Below, in pieces: positions 44,357 to 51,807 of a DNA stretch of 64,000 nucleotides. Made by a program: the position numbers and the translations under genes. The notes under the pieces are model-generated. The model ran no database searches, had not been told where the DNA came from, and was given only the letters and a program-made list of their open reading frames with translations. This DNA comes from Mariprofundaceae bacterium (lineage in GTDB: Bacteria; Pseudomonadota; Zetaproteobacteria; Mariprofundales; Mariprofundaceae): contig JAJFLC010000013.1 of NCBI GenBank assembly GCA_021772895.1, forward strand, positions 106,544 to 170,543. The letters are read 5' to 3'. Every line of letters starts with the position of its first letter. Within the stretch, counting starts at the first letter, position 1.

Positions 44357-44851
44357 ATGGTCATAAAAAATTTGCAACTATTAAGAACATTGAGTTTCCT
44401 CTCTGAAGGCAGACGTTTCCCATGGTACCCACCCTTCTGGATGATGCGCTTAAAGGTTTTGGAACTCACCGATGACTGGAGCCATGTCCGTATTCAATTA
44501 CCGCTGACATGGATATCTTCCAACGCTGCCGGAAATATATTTGGTGGTTTTCAGGCAAACCTTGCTGACCCGATTCCAGCCCTTGCCTGTGTCAAAAGAT
44601 TCCCCGGTTACCGCGTTGCCACCAAAAAACTGGAAATCGATTTTTTGCGTATTGGCAGCTCTGATCTGGTGCTTCATTTTGATTTCAGTGATGAACAAAT
44701 AAAAACGATTCAACAGGATCTGGATAAGCATGGCTATGCCACACCCTGTTTTGAAATGAGTTATGTACGGAAAGATGGAAAGGTGTCTACCCGAATCAAA
44801 AACACAGTTGCTATCCGCCCCAAAGGTTATGTTGGCAATCATGACCGATAA
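44357..44851 (+). CDS. DUF4442-like hotdog-fold thioesterase
   Basis: A 164-aa protein resembling DUF4442/PaaI-like thioesterases: WYPPFWMMRLKVLELTDDWS, SSNAAGNIFGGFQANLADPI and NTVAIRPKGY near the end. The acyl-CoA substrate is unknown. It overlaps the following S4 protein gene by 11 bases, so the two are probably coupled. Confidence 0.75.
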   Translation: MVIKNLQLLRTLSFLSEGRRFPWYPPFWMMRLKVLELTDDWSHVRIQLPLTWISSNAAGNIFGGFQANLADPIPALACVKRFPGYRVATKKLEIDFLRIGSSDLVLHFDFSDEQIKTIQQDLDKHGYATPCFEMSYVRKDGKVSTRIKNTVAIRPKGYVGNHDR

Positions 44852-45221
44852 CGTTCGTATCGATAAATGGCTCTGGGCTGCCCGTTTTTTCAAAATACGA
44901 AGCCTTGCAACAGAAGCCGTTAAAGGCGGACATATATGGCTTAATGGCACACGCAGCAAAGCATCCAAAAACGTTCAAGTCGGTGATGAAATCATCATTC
45001 AAAAAGGTTCGGAACAATTCACCATTCATATCACCGGACTGGCAGACAAGCGTGGTTCCGCCACCATTGCCCAAGGCCTCTACACAGAGACCGAAACCAG
45101 CATCGCAGCACGCAAAAAACTTTCTGAACAGCACAAATTTAATGCCGCATCAGCCCCTGCACCGGACAAACGACCCGATAAACGGGCACGCCGCCAGATC
45201 ACACGTCTAAAATCCCGATAA
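44841..45221 (+). CDS. hslR: Hsp15-like RNA-binding S4 protein
   Basis: A 126-aa S4-domain protein: MTDNVRIDKWLWAARFFKIR, AVKGGHIWLNGTRSKASKNV, and a basic tail DKRPDKRARRQITRLKSR. This matches heat-shock protein 15, which binds free 50S subunits carrying nascent chains. ATG 44841 gives the typical N-terminus; longer in-frame ATGs exist upstream but lie inside the thioesterase gene. Confidence 0.87.
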   Translation: MTDNVRIDKWLWAARFFKIRSLATEAVKGGHIWLNGTRSKASKNVQVGDEIIIQKGSEQFTIHITGLADKRGSATIAQGLYTETETSIAARKKLSEQHKFNAASAPAPDKRPDKRARRQITRLKSR

Positions 45222-45263
45222 GTAAAACAATCTCCCCAACGATTCCAGCTGTATCAATCACTC

Positions 45264-45352
45264 AAGAAAGTACAGGTTGTTATGAAAACGACAGGCTACT
45301 GTGATAAAAAGACAGGTTGCTGTGAGTCACAATAAGCACTCATGCCAAAAGC
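45264..45352 (+). repeat. Imperfect direct repeat, left copy, flanking the ectoine segment
   Basis: About 75% identical (roughly 60 of 81 aligned bases from the shared ACAGG onward, no gaps) to 50973-51061. It contains an 18-codon ORF and extends past its stop into a shared ATGCCAAA. Within this copy, three ~20-base subunits (tACAGGTTGTTATG, gACAGGCTACTGTG, gACAGGTTGCTGTG) look like an older tandem repeat. It lies between hslR and the 253-aa gene. Confidence 0.7.
45282..45335 (+). CDS. Candidate 17-aa Cys-containing peptide, left copy
   Basis: ATG 45282 to TAA 45333-45335 encodes MKTTGYCDKKTGCCESQ. ACAGG lies about 5 bases upstream of the ATG. A second copy of the same length, 5.7 kb away (50991-51044), encodes MNLTSYRDKKAYYCDSQ, with 9 of 17 residues identical and the same stop codon. 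No family is recognised. Translation is inferred only from the shared frame and length; the element may equally be an RNA or a DNA site. Confidence 0.35.
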   Translation: MKTTGYCDKKTGCCESQ

Positions 45353-45396
45353 GAACAGGCTATTACCTTCGGGTACGTAACAAGTTGTGTGTTTAC

Positions 45397-46158
45397 CTAT
45401 TGCCATTTTTTTTGGTCCACCTTTTTAGCCTTTTCTGCTGTTGTAGCTAACCATTTCATAGCCTGTTTTGTATTAACATGAAGATCAACATATCCATCAC
45501 TTTTCAAGCTTGGGAATACATACGTACGAAAAGCAAAATTATCATTAATCATGAATCGTATTGGCTCTATCTGGAATTTCCTCCAATGGTCAGTAGGTAT
45601 TAAATCAAGCGGCTGCTGTCTATTATGCGATTCAAAATTGTCAGACACTTTTTTACGTCCATAAAACTGTATCTCGCCATCCAGTCCGGCCTGTTGAAGC
45701 GCAAGACAAAACTCCAACACCAGCTCGTTTTTGCCGCTTAAATCCCATCCTTTTCCGGTTGCTTCATCACGCAGTTCAATAAGAGGTATTCTTGTATCTA
45801 AAACATCTTCTGCGCTAGTTACCGTGCTTGTAACGCTAAATGTATCCCCTGTTGCCGCATTATTATTTTCCCATCCACAGTAATATGCATGGGAGAAGAT
45901 AAAGGCGATAACAATTAAACATCCTGTTGCAACCCATAAAAGAGGATTTTCCGCTAGTACGCCAATGCCCAACACTAAATATTCCATCACAGTCGGCATG
46001 CCGCTGGAAATTTTTTCATTGGCCCAGCCCTGTATATTGTCTTGCCATAACTTGAGCAAAACAGCGCCGAAAGAACCGCCACCAAAAAGAGAATAGATAA
46101 GTATTCGCATTTCTTTAAAAATTCTAAACGCCAAATTACTGTTTGAAGCCATACTCAA
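45397..46158 (-). CDS. Membrane protein of unknown function
   Basis: A 253-aa protein with two N-terminal helices (MRILIYSLFGGGSFGAVLLK and LLWVATGCLIVIAFIFSHAY) and a soluble C-terminal part with IPLIELRDEATGKGWDLSGK and FRTYVFPSLKSDGYVDLHVN. The C-terminal pattern is similar to unnamed proteins, but no family is recognised. It is divergent from ectA across a 143-base gap and lies inside the repeat-flanked segment. Confidence 0.7.
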   Translation of the reverse strand: MSMASNSNLAFRIFKEMRILIYSLFGGGSFGAVLLKLWQDNIQGWANEKISSGMPTVMEYLVLGIGVLAENPLLWVATGCLIVIAFIFSHAYYCGWENNNAATGDTFSVTSTVTSAEDVLDTRIPLIELRDEATGKGWDLSGKNELVLEFCLALQQAGLDGEIQFYGRKKVSDNFESHNRQQPLDLIPTDHWRKFQIEPIRFMINDNFAFRTYVFPSLKSDGYVDLHVNTKQAMKWLATTAEKAKKVDQKKWQ

Positions 46159-46301
46159 TTCCTCGCTTTCACAAGTATAGTGAATGGGATCGCATACTTA
46201 AACATTACGTACGCCGAGGGTATAAATGCCAGCGAACATTCGACTTTCACCTTAACCGTACCGATTTGATATATTAAATTGAATCATTAGGGTTGGCGGC
46301 A

Positions 46302-46853
46302 ATGCTTACCGGAAACGATTTCGAAACAAAGGAAGCAGGCCGTTTGTCTTTTCGTGCACCTGTTGCGAATGATGGTCCGGCTATTCACGCACTTGTTGAG
46401 CGTAATAAGCCGTTAGACCTGAACTCCCGGTACTGTTACATCATTCTTTGCGAACACTTCTCTTCAACCTGTGTTGTTGTTGAAGAGGAGGGTGGACTGG
46501 TCGGTATCGTTACCGCCTTTATTCCACCCGAACGTCAAGACACCCTGTTTGTTTGGCAGGTTGCTGTCGATACAGGCATGCGCGGTCAGGGCCTGGCAAA
46601 AAGGATGCTCCGTCATCTCCTTTCCCGTCATAACATGAAGCGTATTCGCTATGTCGAAGCGACTGTCAATCCTTCTAATGAAGCTTCTAGATCTCTGTTC
46701 AGGTCTTTGGCCAAAGATGGAAAATGCGACATGTCTGAAGAGCTTATTTTTCCGGCAAAAATGTTTGGGAATGGTGATCATGAACAGGAAAACCTAATTC
46801 GTATTGGTCCAATTGATTCGGCTGGCAAAACTTTAATTGAGAGGAATACATGA
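46302..46853 (+). CDS. ectA: Diaminobutyrate acetyltransferase EctA
   Basis: A 183-aa GNAT acetyltransferase that acetylates L-2,4-diaminobutyrate, step two of ectoine synthesis. It contains FRAPVANDGPAIHALVERNK, PLDLNSRYCYIILCEHFSST, QDTLFVWQVAVDTGMRGQGL and EATVNPSNEASRSLF, all EctA-like. TTG 46293 is an alternative start; ATG 46302 is preferred. The stop overlaps ectB by 4 bases. Confidence 0.95.
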   Translation: MLTGNDFETKEAGRLSFRAPVANDGPAIHALVERNKPLDLNSRYCYIILCEHFSSTCVVVEEEGGLVGIVTAFIPPERQDTLFVWQVAVDTGMRGQGLAKRMLRHLLSRHNMKRIRYVEATVNPSNEASRSLFRSLAKDGKCDMSEELIFPAKMFGNGDHEQENLIRIGPIDSAGKTLIERNT

Positions 46854-48127
46854 GAATTTTCGAAGAGATGGAATCTGAGGTAAGGGGTTATATACGTTCG
46901 TTCCCTGCGGTGTTCGATACCGCAAAAGGCTCCGAAATCTTTGATGAGCACAACAACCGGTTTATCGATTTTTTTGCTGGCGCAGGTTCACTGAACTATG
47001 GCCATAACAATACTACCGTCACCGAAGCTCTGATCGAATATCTACAGAATGATCGGATTGTTCATGGCCTTGATAAAGCGACCGTAGCAAAGAGAGAATT
47101 TCTGAAAAAACTTCGCGATACCATTTTTATGCCGCGTAACATGGACTACAAAGTTCAGTTTACCGGCCCGACTGGAACCAATGCGGTTGAGACTGCTTTG
47201 AAACTTGCTCGTATGGTTAAAGGGCGTTCTAACATCCTCGCTTTTACCAATGCTTATCACGGTCTTTCCATGGGATCTCTGGCCGTAACCGGAAACTCAT
47301 TCTACCGCGATGAATCGTATGGCCTACGGGCTAATAGCGCATTTCTCCCATTCGACGGCTATATGGGCAAAGCGTTTGATAGCATGGCCTATCTGCGCAA
47401 GCTTCTTTCTGATCAGAGTAGCGGTGTTGATCTGCCCGCAGCAATCATTGTGGAGACCGTTCAAGGTGAAGGTGGTATCCATGTAGCGCGTGATGAGTGG
47501 CTGCAGGAACTGGAGTCGATTTGTCGCGAATTCGATATTCTACTCATTATCGATGATATTCAGATGGGTAACGGACGTACGGGCACCTTTTTCAGCTTTG
47601 AACGTGCGGGTATCAAACCGGATATGGTGGTGGTTTCCAAGTCGATCGGCACAGGTCTTCCGATGTCACTTCTATTGATGCGCCCCGAATTAGACCAATG
47701 GAAACCGGGCGAACATACCGGCACTTTCAGAGGCAATAACCTCGCTTTTGTAGCGGCTACCAAGGCACTCGAGTACTGGGATTCTCCGGCCTTTGCCGAT
47801 GGCATTACCCATAAGGGAAAACTGTTTGAGAATGGCTTGAATGCAATCATTGAGAAGCATGCGAAGATTGAAGCAGAGCTACGTGGTGTCGGCATGGTAT
47901 GGGGTATTGAATTTTCTGATCCCGATTTTGCAAGTTCAGTATCAGAAGAGGCTTTTGCCAGAAATCTCATTATTGAGACAGCTGGCGCAAATGGTCAGGT
48001 ATTGAAGTTCCTTCCAGCATTAACGATTGAAGAAAAACTGATCGAAGAAGGTTTGAACATTGTTGATGAATCAATTGCGGCTGTTCTGAAAAGTCGCAAG
48101 GATCTTCGTGACGGGGTTCTGGCATGA
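46850..48127 (+). CDS. ectB: Diaminobutyrate-2-oxoglutarate transaminase EctB
   Basis: A 425-aa class III aminotransferase that makes L-2,4-diaminobutyrate from aspartate semialdehyde, the first ectoine-specific step. It starts MRIFEEMESEVRGYIRSFPA. The PLP lysine is in VVVSKSIGTGLPMSL, preceded by IIDDIQMGNGRTGTFFSFE. Further signatures are QFTGPTGTNAVETALK and IVETVQGEGGIHVA. It overlaps ectA and ectC by 4 bases each. Confidence 0.97.
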   Translation: MRIFEEMESEVRGYIRSFPAVFDTAKGSEIFDEHNNRFIDFFAGAGSLNYGHNNTTVTEALIEYLQNDRIVHGLDKATVAKREFLKKLRDTIFMPRNMDYKVQFTGPTGTNAVETALKLARMVKGRSNILAFTNAYHGLSMGSLAVTGNSFYRDESYGLRANSAFLPFDGYMGKAFDSMAYLRKLLSDQSSGVDLPAAIIVETVQGEGGIHVARDEWLQELESICREFDILLIIDDIQMGNGRTGTFFSFERAGIKPDMVVVSKSIGTGLPMSLLLMRPELDQWKPGEHTGTFRGNNLAFVAATKALEYWDSPAFADGITHKGKLFENGLNAIIEKHAKIEAELRGVGMVWGIEFSDPDFASSVSEEAFARNLIIETAGANGQVLKFLPALTIEEKLIEEGLNIVDESIAAVLKSRKDLRDGVLA

Positions 48128-48525
48128 TCGTTCGGCATCTTGAAGAGATTATCAACAGTGACCGCGATGTTCGCGCTGAGAGTGGCAATTGGGAGAGTCG
48201 TCGGCTCATCCTGAACAATGATGCAGTTGGTTTCTCCTTGCATGATACGATTATTCACGCAGGTACAGAAACGCTGCTGTGGTACAAACACCACATCGAA
48301 GCAGTCTACTGCATTGAAGGAGAAGGCGAAGTCGAGAACACTGAAAATGGTGAGGTCCACGCCATTAAAGCCGGAAGCGTATATCTGCTCAATGGCAATG
48401 AGCGCCATTGGTTAAGAGCGAGAACAACCATGCGCATGGTTTGTGTATTTAACCCACCAGTGACAGGCAAGGAAACCCATGATGCTGAAGGCGCATATCT
48501 GCCAGGAGCTGGCTATAAGGGTTAA
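48124..48525 (+). CDS. ectC: L-ectoine synthase EctC
   Basis: A 133-aa cupin that cyclises N-acetyl-diaminobutyrate to ectoine. It begins MIVRHLEEIINSDRDVRAES and contains RLILNNDAVGFSLHDTIIHA, LWYKHHIEAVYCIEGEGEVE and LNGNERHWLRARTTMRMVCV. Length matches EctC. No ectD (hydroxylase) or aspartokinase gene follows. Overlaps ectB by 4 bases. Confidence 0.97.
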   Translation: MIVRHLEEIINSDRDVRAESGNWESRRLILNNDAVGFSLHDTIIHAGTETLLWYKHHIEAVYCIEGEGEVENTENGEVHAIKAGSVYLLNGNERHWLRARTTMRMVCVFNPPVTGKETHDAEGAYLPGAGYKG

Positions 48526-48555
48526 TGACTGAGAAAGCGATAGAGTTCACAGCCA

Positions 48556-49953
48556 ATGATGGAACTTAGCTTCATTCTCTTCCTGCTGCTGTTCGCCGGA
48601 ATTGGCGCAGCTTCAGTTGTTCGCCGGAAAAAGAGCACTGACGACTATCTTATTGCCGGTCGTAATGTTTCGCCCTGGCTTGCGGGGCTTTCAGCAGTCG
48701 CAACCAATAACAGTGGCTATATGTTCATTGGTATGATTGGCCTTACTTACACCACGGGTTTGTCCTCGATATGGCTGATGATTGGTTGGATTGCAGGGGA
48801 TCTGGTGGCTTCTCTGGTTATCATGAAGAAGGTTCGTATTGCCTCTGAGAGAGAGAACGTTCATTCATTTGGTGGCTTGCTGGCACAGTGGAACCATCAT
48901 AATTTCAACCTTCTCCGCCGCGTCACTGGCATATTAACGATATTTTTCCTCGGTGCTTATGCCGCAGCTCAATTCACAGCCGGAAGCAAAGCTCTTTCGG
49001 TACTCTTTGGCTGGGATCTTTCCACGGGCGCAATCATTGGTGCGGGCATGGTGCTGCTTTATAGCTACAGCGGAGGAATCCGTGCCTCAATATGGACCGA
49101 TGCAGCACAATCAATCGTGATGATCGTATCGATGCTGATGCTGATGTGGATGGCAACCATGCATCTGGGAACACCCACTGAAATTTGGAATGATCTTACT
49201 CAGGTTACGCCTGAATACATGCTCTGGTTTCCTGACGGTACGTGGTTGAGTTCGATTCTGTTTGTAGTCGGGTGGGTTTTTGCCGGTTTTGGCGTTGCAG
49301 GGCAGCCTCATATTGTGATCCGTTACATGGCTTTGGATAATGCAAATCATATTGACCGTTTTCGTGTCTATTACTATGCATGGTTTATCATCTTCTATGC
49401 AGCTACTGTCGTCGTAGGTTTGTTGGCACGACTGCTTTTGCCGGAAGTTGGCTCATTCGATCCGGAACTGGCACTACCGATGATCTCAATGCAACTGCTC
49501 CCTGAGGCGATGGTGGGTCTTATGTTAGCAGGTCTTTTTGCTGCTACGATTTCCACAGCTGATTCTCTGATTCTTTCCTGTTCTGCTTCAATTACCCGTG
49601 ACCTCTTCCCTGACTTTAAGCCTGGATATGAGGTTACAAAAATAGCTACTGCTGTAGTGGTGCTTGCTGCACTGGGGTTTTCACTCTCAGGTAACAAAAG
49701 CGTCTTTGCGCTGGTCTTGATTGCCTGGGGTTTGCTTGCTGCTGCATTCGTACCACTACTTACCATTTACGCATTGGGAAAAAAGCCCTCCGAGAAAATG
49801 GCGCTGGCGATGATGGGAGCAGGTGTCACAACATTCCTTCTTTGGCGCGAACTGGGATTCTCAAGCCTGGTTTATGAAATCATGCCTGCCATGATAACAG
49901 GGTTTTTGGTTTTCTTTTTAGAACGATATATGCCCGGCAAGAACAGCCCATGA
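48556..49953 (+). CDS. Sodium:solute symporter family transporter, probably compatible-solute uptake
   Basis: A 465-aa SSS protein with about 13 helices: KKSTDDYLIAGRNVSPWLAG, GLSAVATNNSGYMFIGMIGL, and AGLFAATISTADSLILSCSA. These match PutP-like Na+/proline, pantothenate or ectoine symporters. Because it follows ectC by 30 bases on the same strand, ectoine or another osmolyte is a likely substrate (SSS-type EctI importers are known), but this is inferred from context. It overlaps ubiA by 4 bases. Confidence 0.9.
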   Translation: MMELSFILFLLLFAGIGAASVVRRKKSTDDYLIAGRNVSPWLAGLSAVATNNSGYMFIGMIGLTYTTGLSSIWLMIGWIAGDLVASLVIMKKVRIASERENVHSFGGLLAQWNHHNFNLLRRVTGILTIFFLGAYAAAQFTAGSKALSVLFGWDLSTGAIIGAGMVLLYSYSGGIRASIWTDAAQSIVMIVSMLMLMWMATMHLGTPTEIWNDLTQVTPEYMLWFPDGTWLSSILFVVGWVFAGFGVAGQPHIVIRYMALDNANHIDRFRVYYYAWFIIFYAATVVVGLLARLLLPEVGSFDPELALPMISMQLLPEAMVGLMLAGLFAATISTADSLILSCSASITRDLFPDFKPGYEVTKIATAVVVLAALGFSLSGNKSVFALVLIAWGLLAAAFVPLLTIYALGKKPSEKMALAMMGAGVTTFLLWRELGFSSLVYEIMPAMITGFLVFFLERYMPGKNSP

Positions 49954-50807
49954 TTAAACAGCGTATCGAAGCCTATGGTCGACTAATGCGTGTGGATCGC
50001 CCCATTGGAACCTATCTGGTTCTATGGCCATCTCTATGGGCGCTCTGGATTGCAGGTGGTGGTCATCCTGATGGCCTGGTTTTGCTGGTGTTTGTATTGG
50101 GTGCTTTTTTGATGCGTAGTGCCGGATGTGTCATTAACGACTTTGCAGACCGTAAAGTTGATCCACATGTAACAAGAACAAAGACTCGTCCCTTGGCTAC
50201 GGGGGAAGTTTCTCCAAAAGAAGCCCTGATTCTATTCGCGTTGCTTTGTATAACGGCTTTCCTTTTAGTCTTGCTGATGAACCAACTTACCATTATTTTG
50301 TCATTTGTTGCCGTGCTTCTGGCTACTGCTTACCCTTTCATGAAGCGTTATACACACTGGCCACAACTGTTCCTCGGGGCAGCGTTTGGCTGGAGCATCC
50401 CCATGGCATTTGCTGCTCAGACAAATGCTGTGCCTGTAGAGGCATGGATATTATTCGTGGCTAATTTATGCTGGGTTGTAGCTTACGATACCATCTATGC
50501 AATGGCGGATCGTGATGATGATTTGCTTATCGGCATAAAATCAACTGCTGTGTTGTTTGGTGAATATGATCGCCCTGTTATCGGGCTGTTCCAAACTTCA
50601 TTTATAGCATTGATGATTTTTGCTGGCCTTTCATTTGATCTGGGGGCTGTTTATTATTTGGGTCTCATAGCAGTGCTTGGGCTGATGGTTTATCACCAGT
50701 ATCTAATTAGAAGGCGAAAGCACACGGAGTACATTGCTGCGTTTCTTCATAACAATTTTGTTGGGATGGTGATTTTTGCTGCTGTTGTCCTCGATTTTTC
50801 ATTTTAG
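49950..50807 (+). CDS. ubiA: 4-hydroxybenzoate polyprenyltransferase UbiA
   Basis: A 285-aa membrane prenyltransferase. The first Asp-rich motif is CVINDFADRKVDPHVTRTKT (NDxxD), the second YDTIYAMADRDDDLLIGIKS. It attaches the isoprenoid tail to 4-hydroxybenzoate in ubiquinone synthesis. Having it translationally coupled behind an ectoine/symporter operon is unusual, since ubiA is usually next to ubiC. Confidence 0.94.
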   Translation: MIKQRIEAYGRLMRVDRPIGTYLVLWPSLWALWIAGGGHPDGLVLLVFVLGAFLMRSAGCVINDFADRKVDPHVTRTKTRPLATGEVSPKEALILFALLCITAFLLVLLMNQLTIILSFVAVLLATAYPFMKRYTHWPQLFLGAAFGWSIPMAFAAQTNAVPVEAWILFVANLCWVVAYDTIYAMADRDDDLLIGIKSTAVLFGEYDRPVIGLFQTSFIALMIFAGLSFDLGAVYYLGLIAVLGLMVYHQYLIRRRKHTEYIAAFLHNNFVGMVIFAAVVLDFSF

Positions 50808-50972
50808 ATCATATGCGTGAGAAAAAGAATACCCCGAAAGAACTATGTAAAAACAGCTGAGTTTGTCCATCCCTTCCCCTTCAAAAATCATTAGATAAAA
50901 TCCAACACTGCTACCATTTAAGGGGAGCAGGTCAGCCCCAAGGATGCCACCAACGACAGCTACCATCATTTA

Positions 50973-51061
50973 AAAGAAATACAGGCTGTAATGAATCTAA
51001 CAAGTTATCGTGACAAAAAGGCATACTACTGTGATTCACAATAAACGCTAATGCCAAATGC
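50973..51061 (+). repeat. Imperfect direct repeat, right copy, flanking the ectoine segment
   Basis: Aligns without gaps to 45264-45352 at about three quarters identity, including the ACAGG, the 18-codon ORF, TCACAATAA and the trailing ATGCCAAA. Together the pair brackets the 253-aa gene, ectABC, the symporter gene and ubiA. Confidence 0.7.
50991..51044 (+). CDS. Candidate 17-aa peptide, right copy
   Basis: ATG 50991 to TAA 51042-51044 encodes MNLTSYRDKKAYYCDSQ. Same length as the left copy; 9 of 17 residues match (M1, T4, Y6, D8, K9, K10, C14, S16, Q17). Only one of the left copy's three cysteines is kept, so this copy may be diverging or decaying. Confidence 0.3.
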   Translation: MNLTSYRDKKAYYCDSQ

Positions 51062-51328
51062 TCGTTTTCGACGGTGGTCTCGGACGGTCGGAAAAGATTA
51101 ATTAAATATCAATTGAATCTACCCCTCATCAATTCTCAGTCACTCCTTGTCATCGACATTCTGTAAACAACACGATTAATTCCTACACTTTATTACTCTC
51201 CCACATCTCCCTCTCCTACCGTTACCTTGTCATACAAATAACTTATCTTGCCCATAGCTAATCAAGTATTCTTTTGAATTAATGCCTCGTGTGCGAAGAT
51301 TAGAATGTCTTTTTTCGGTTAGATCTGT

Positions 51329-51793
51329 TCACATTATAGATTTAGAATAAAAAATTCGCTTTGCTTCATAACGAATATATTCGGCGCGATGATTGGTCAT
51401 AATACTTGCCAGCAACTGGGGCATTCTCGAGCCATCAATTCTACCAACTGACCGCACAGCACTAAATGCGACATCATCCCTAATATCACCAATAAGAAAG
51501 GAGAACATATCCAAAGCCTCCGATTCAGGTAAAAGATGCAGAGATCCGGCAACCGCAATACGCACGGAATCTAACGGGTGTTTCGCAGCTTTTTTCACAA
51601 TACTTTCACCTCGACGACCGCCGATATGAGCAGCAAGATATACGGCTCGCGTGGCAAGTGGCTCATCACCCAGTTCAATGATTGATTCGAGAATCCTGAT
51701 GGCCCTCACCCCCAACTTCTTCGCACGCTCGTAATCGAGTTCAATGGCCATAAGCTCTGCCATTACTTTGTCTTTGAACATCTTTCGCTTCAC
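51329..51793 (-). CDS. HEAT-repeat-like protein
   Basis: A 154-aa all-helical protein with HEAT-like units (EPLATRAVYLAAHIGGRRGE, HPLDSVRIAVAGSLHLLPES, RDDVAFSAVRSVGRIDGSRM). HEAT repeats are binding scaffolds. It lies 14 bases after the stop of the 707-aa metzincin gene and is likely in its operon. No signal peptide is visible. The family is not recognised beyond the repeat type. Confidence 0.65.
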   Translation of the reverse strand: MKRKMFKDKVMAELMAIELDYERAKKLGVRAIRILESIIELGDEPLATRAVYLAAHIGGRRGESIVKKAAKHPLDSVRIAVAGSLHLLPESEALDMFSFLIGDIRDDVAFSAVRSVGRIDGSRMPQLLASIMTNHRAEYIRYEAKRIFYSKSIM

Positions 51794-51807
51794 AAATCAC
51801 CTCCTCA

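Larger units (their letters stand above)
50808..51328. other. 520-base gap without a recognised gene
   Basis: Apart from the right copy of the direct repeat (50973-51061) and its 18-codon ORF, this stretch contains no convincing ORF or known RNA. It is AT-rich at 51100-51330, with no clear terminator for ubiA; GGGG...CCCC at about 50921-50938 is a weak hairpin. Confidence 0.5.
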
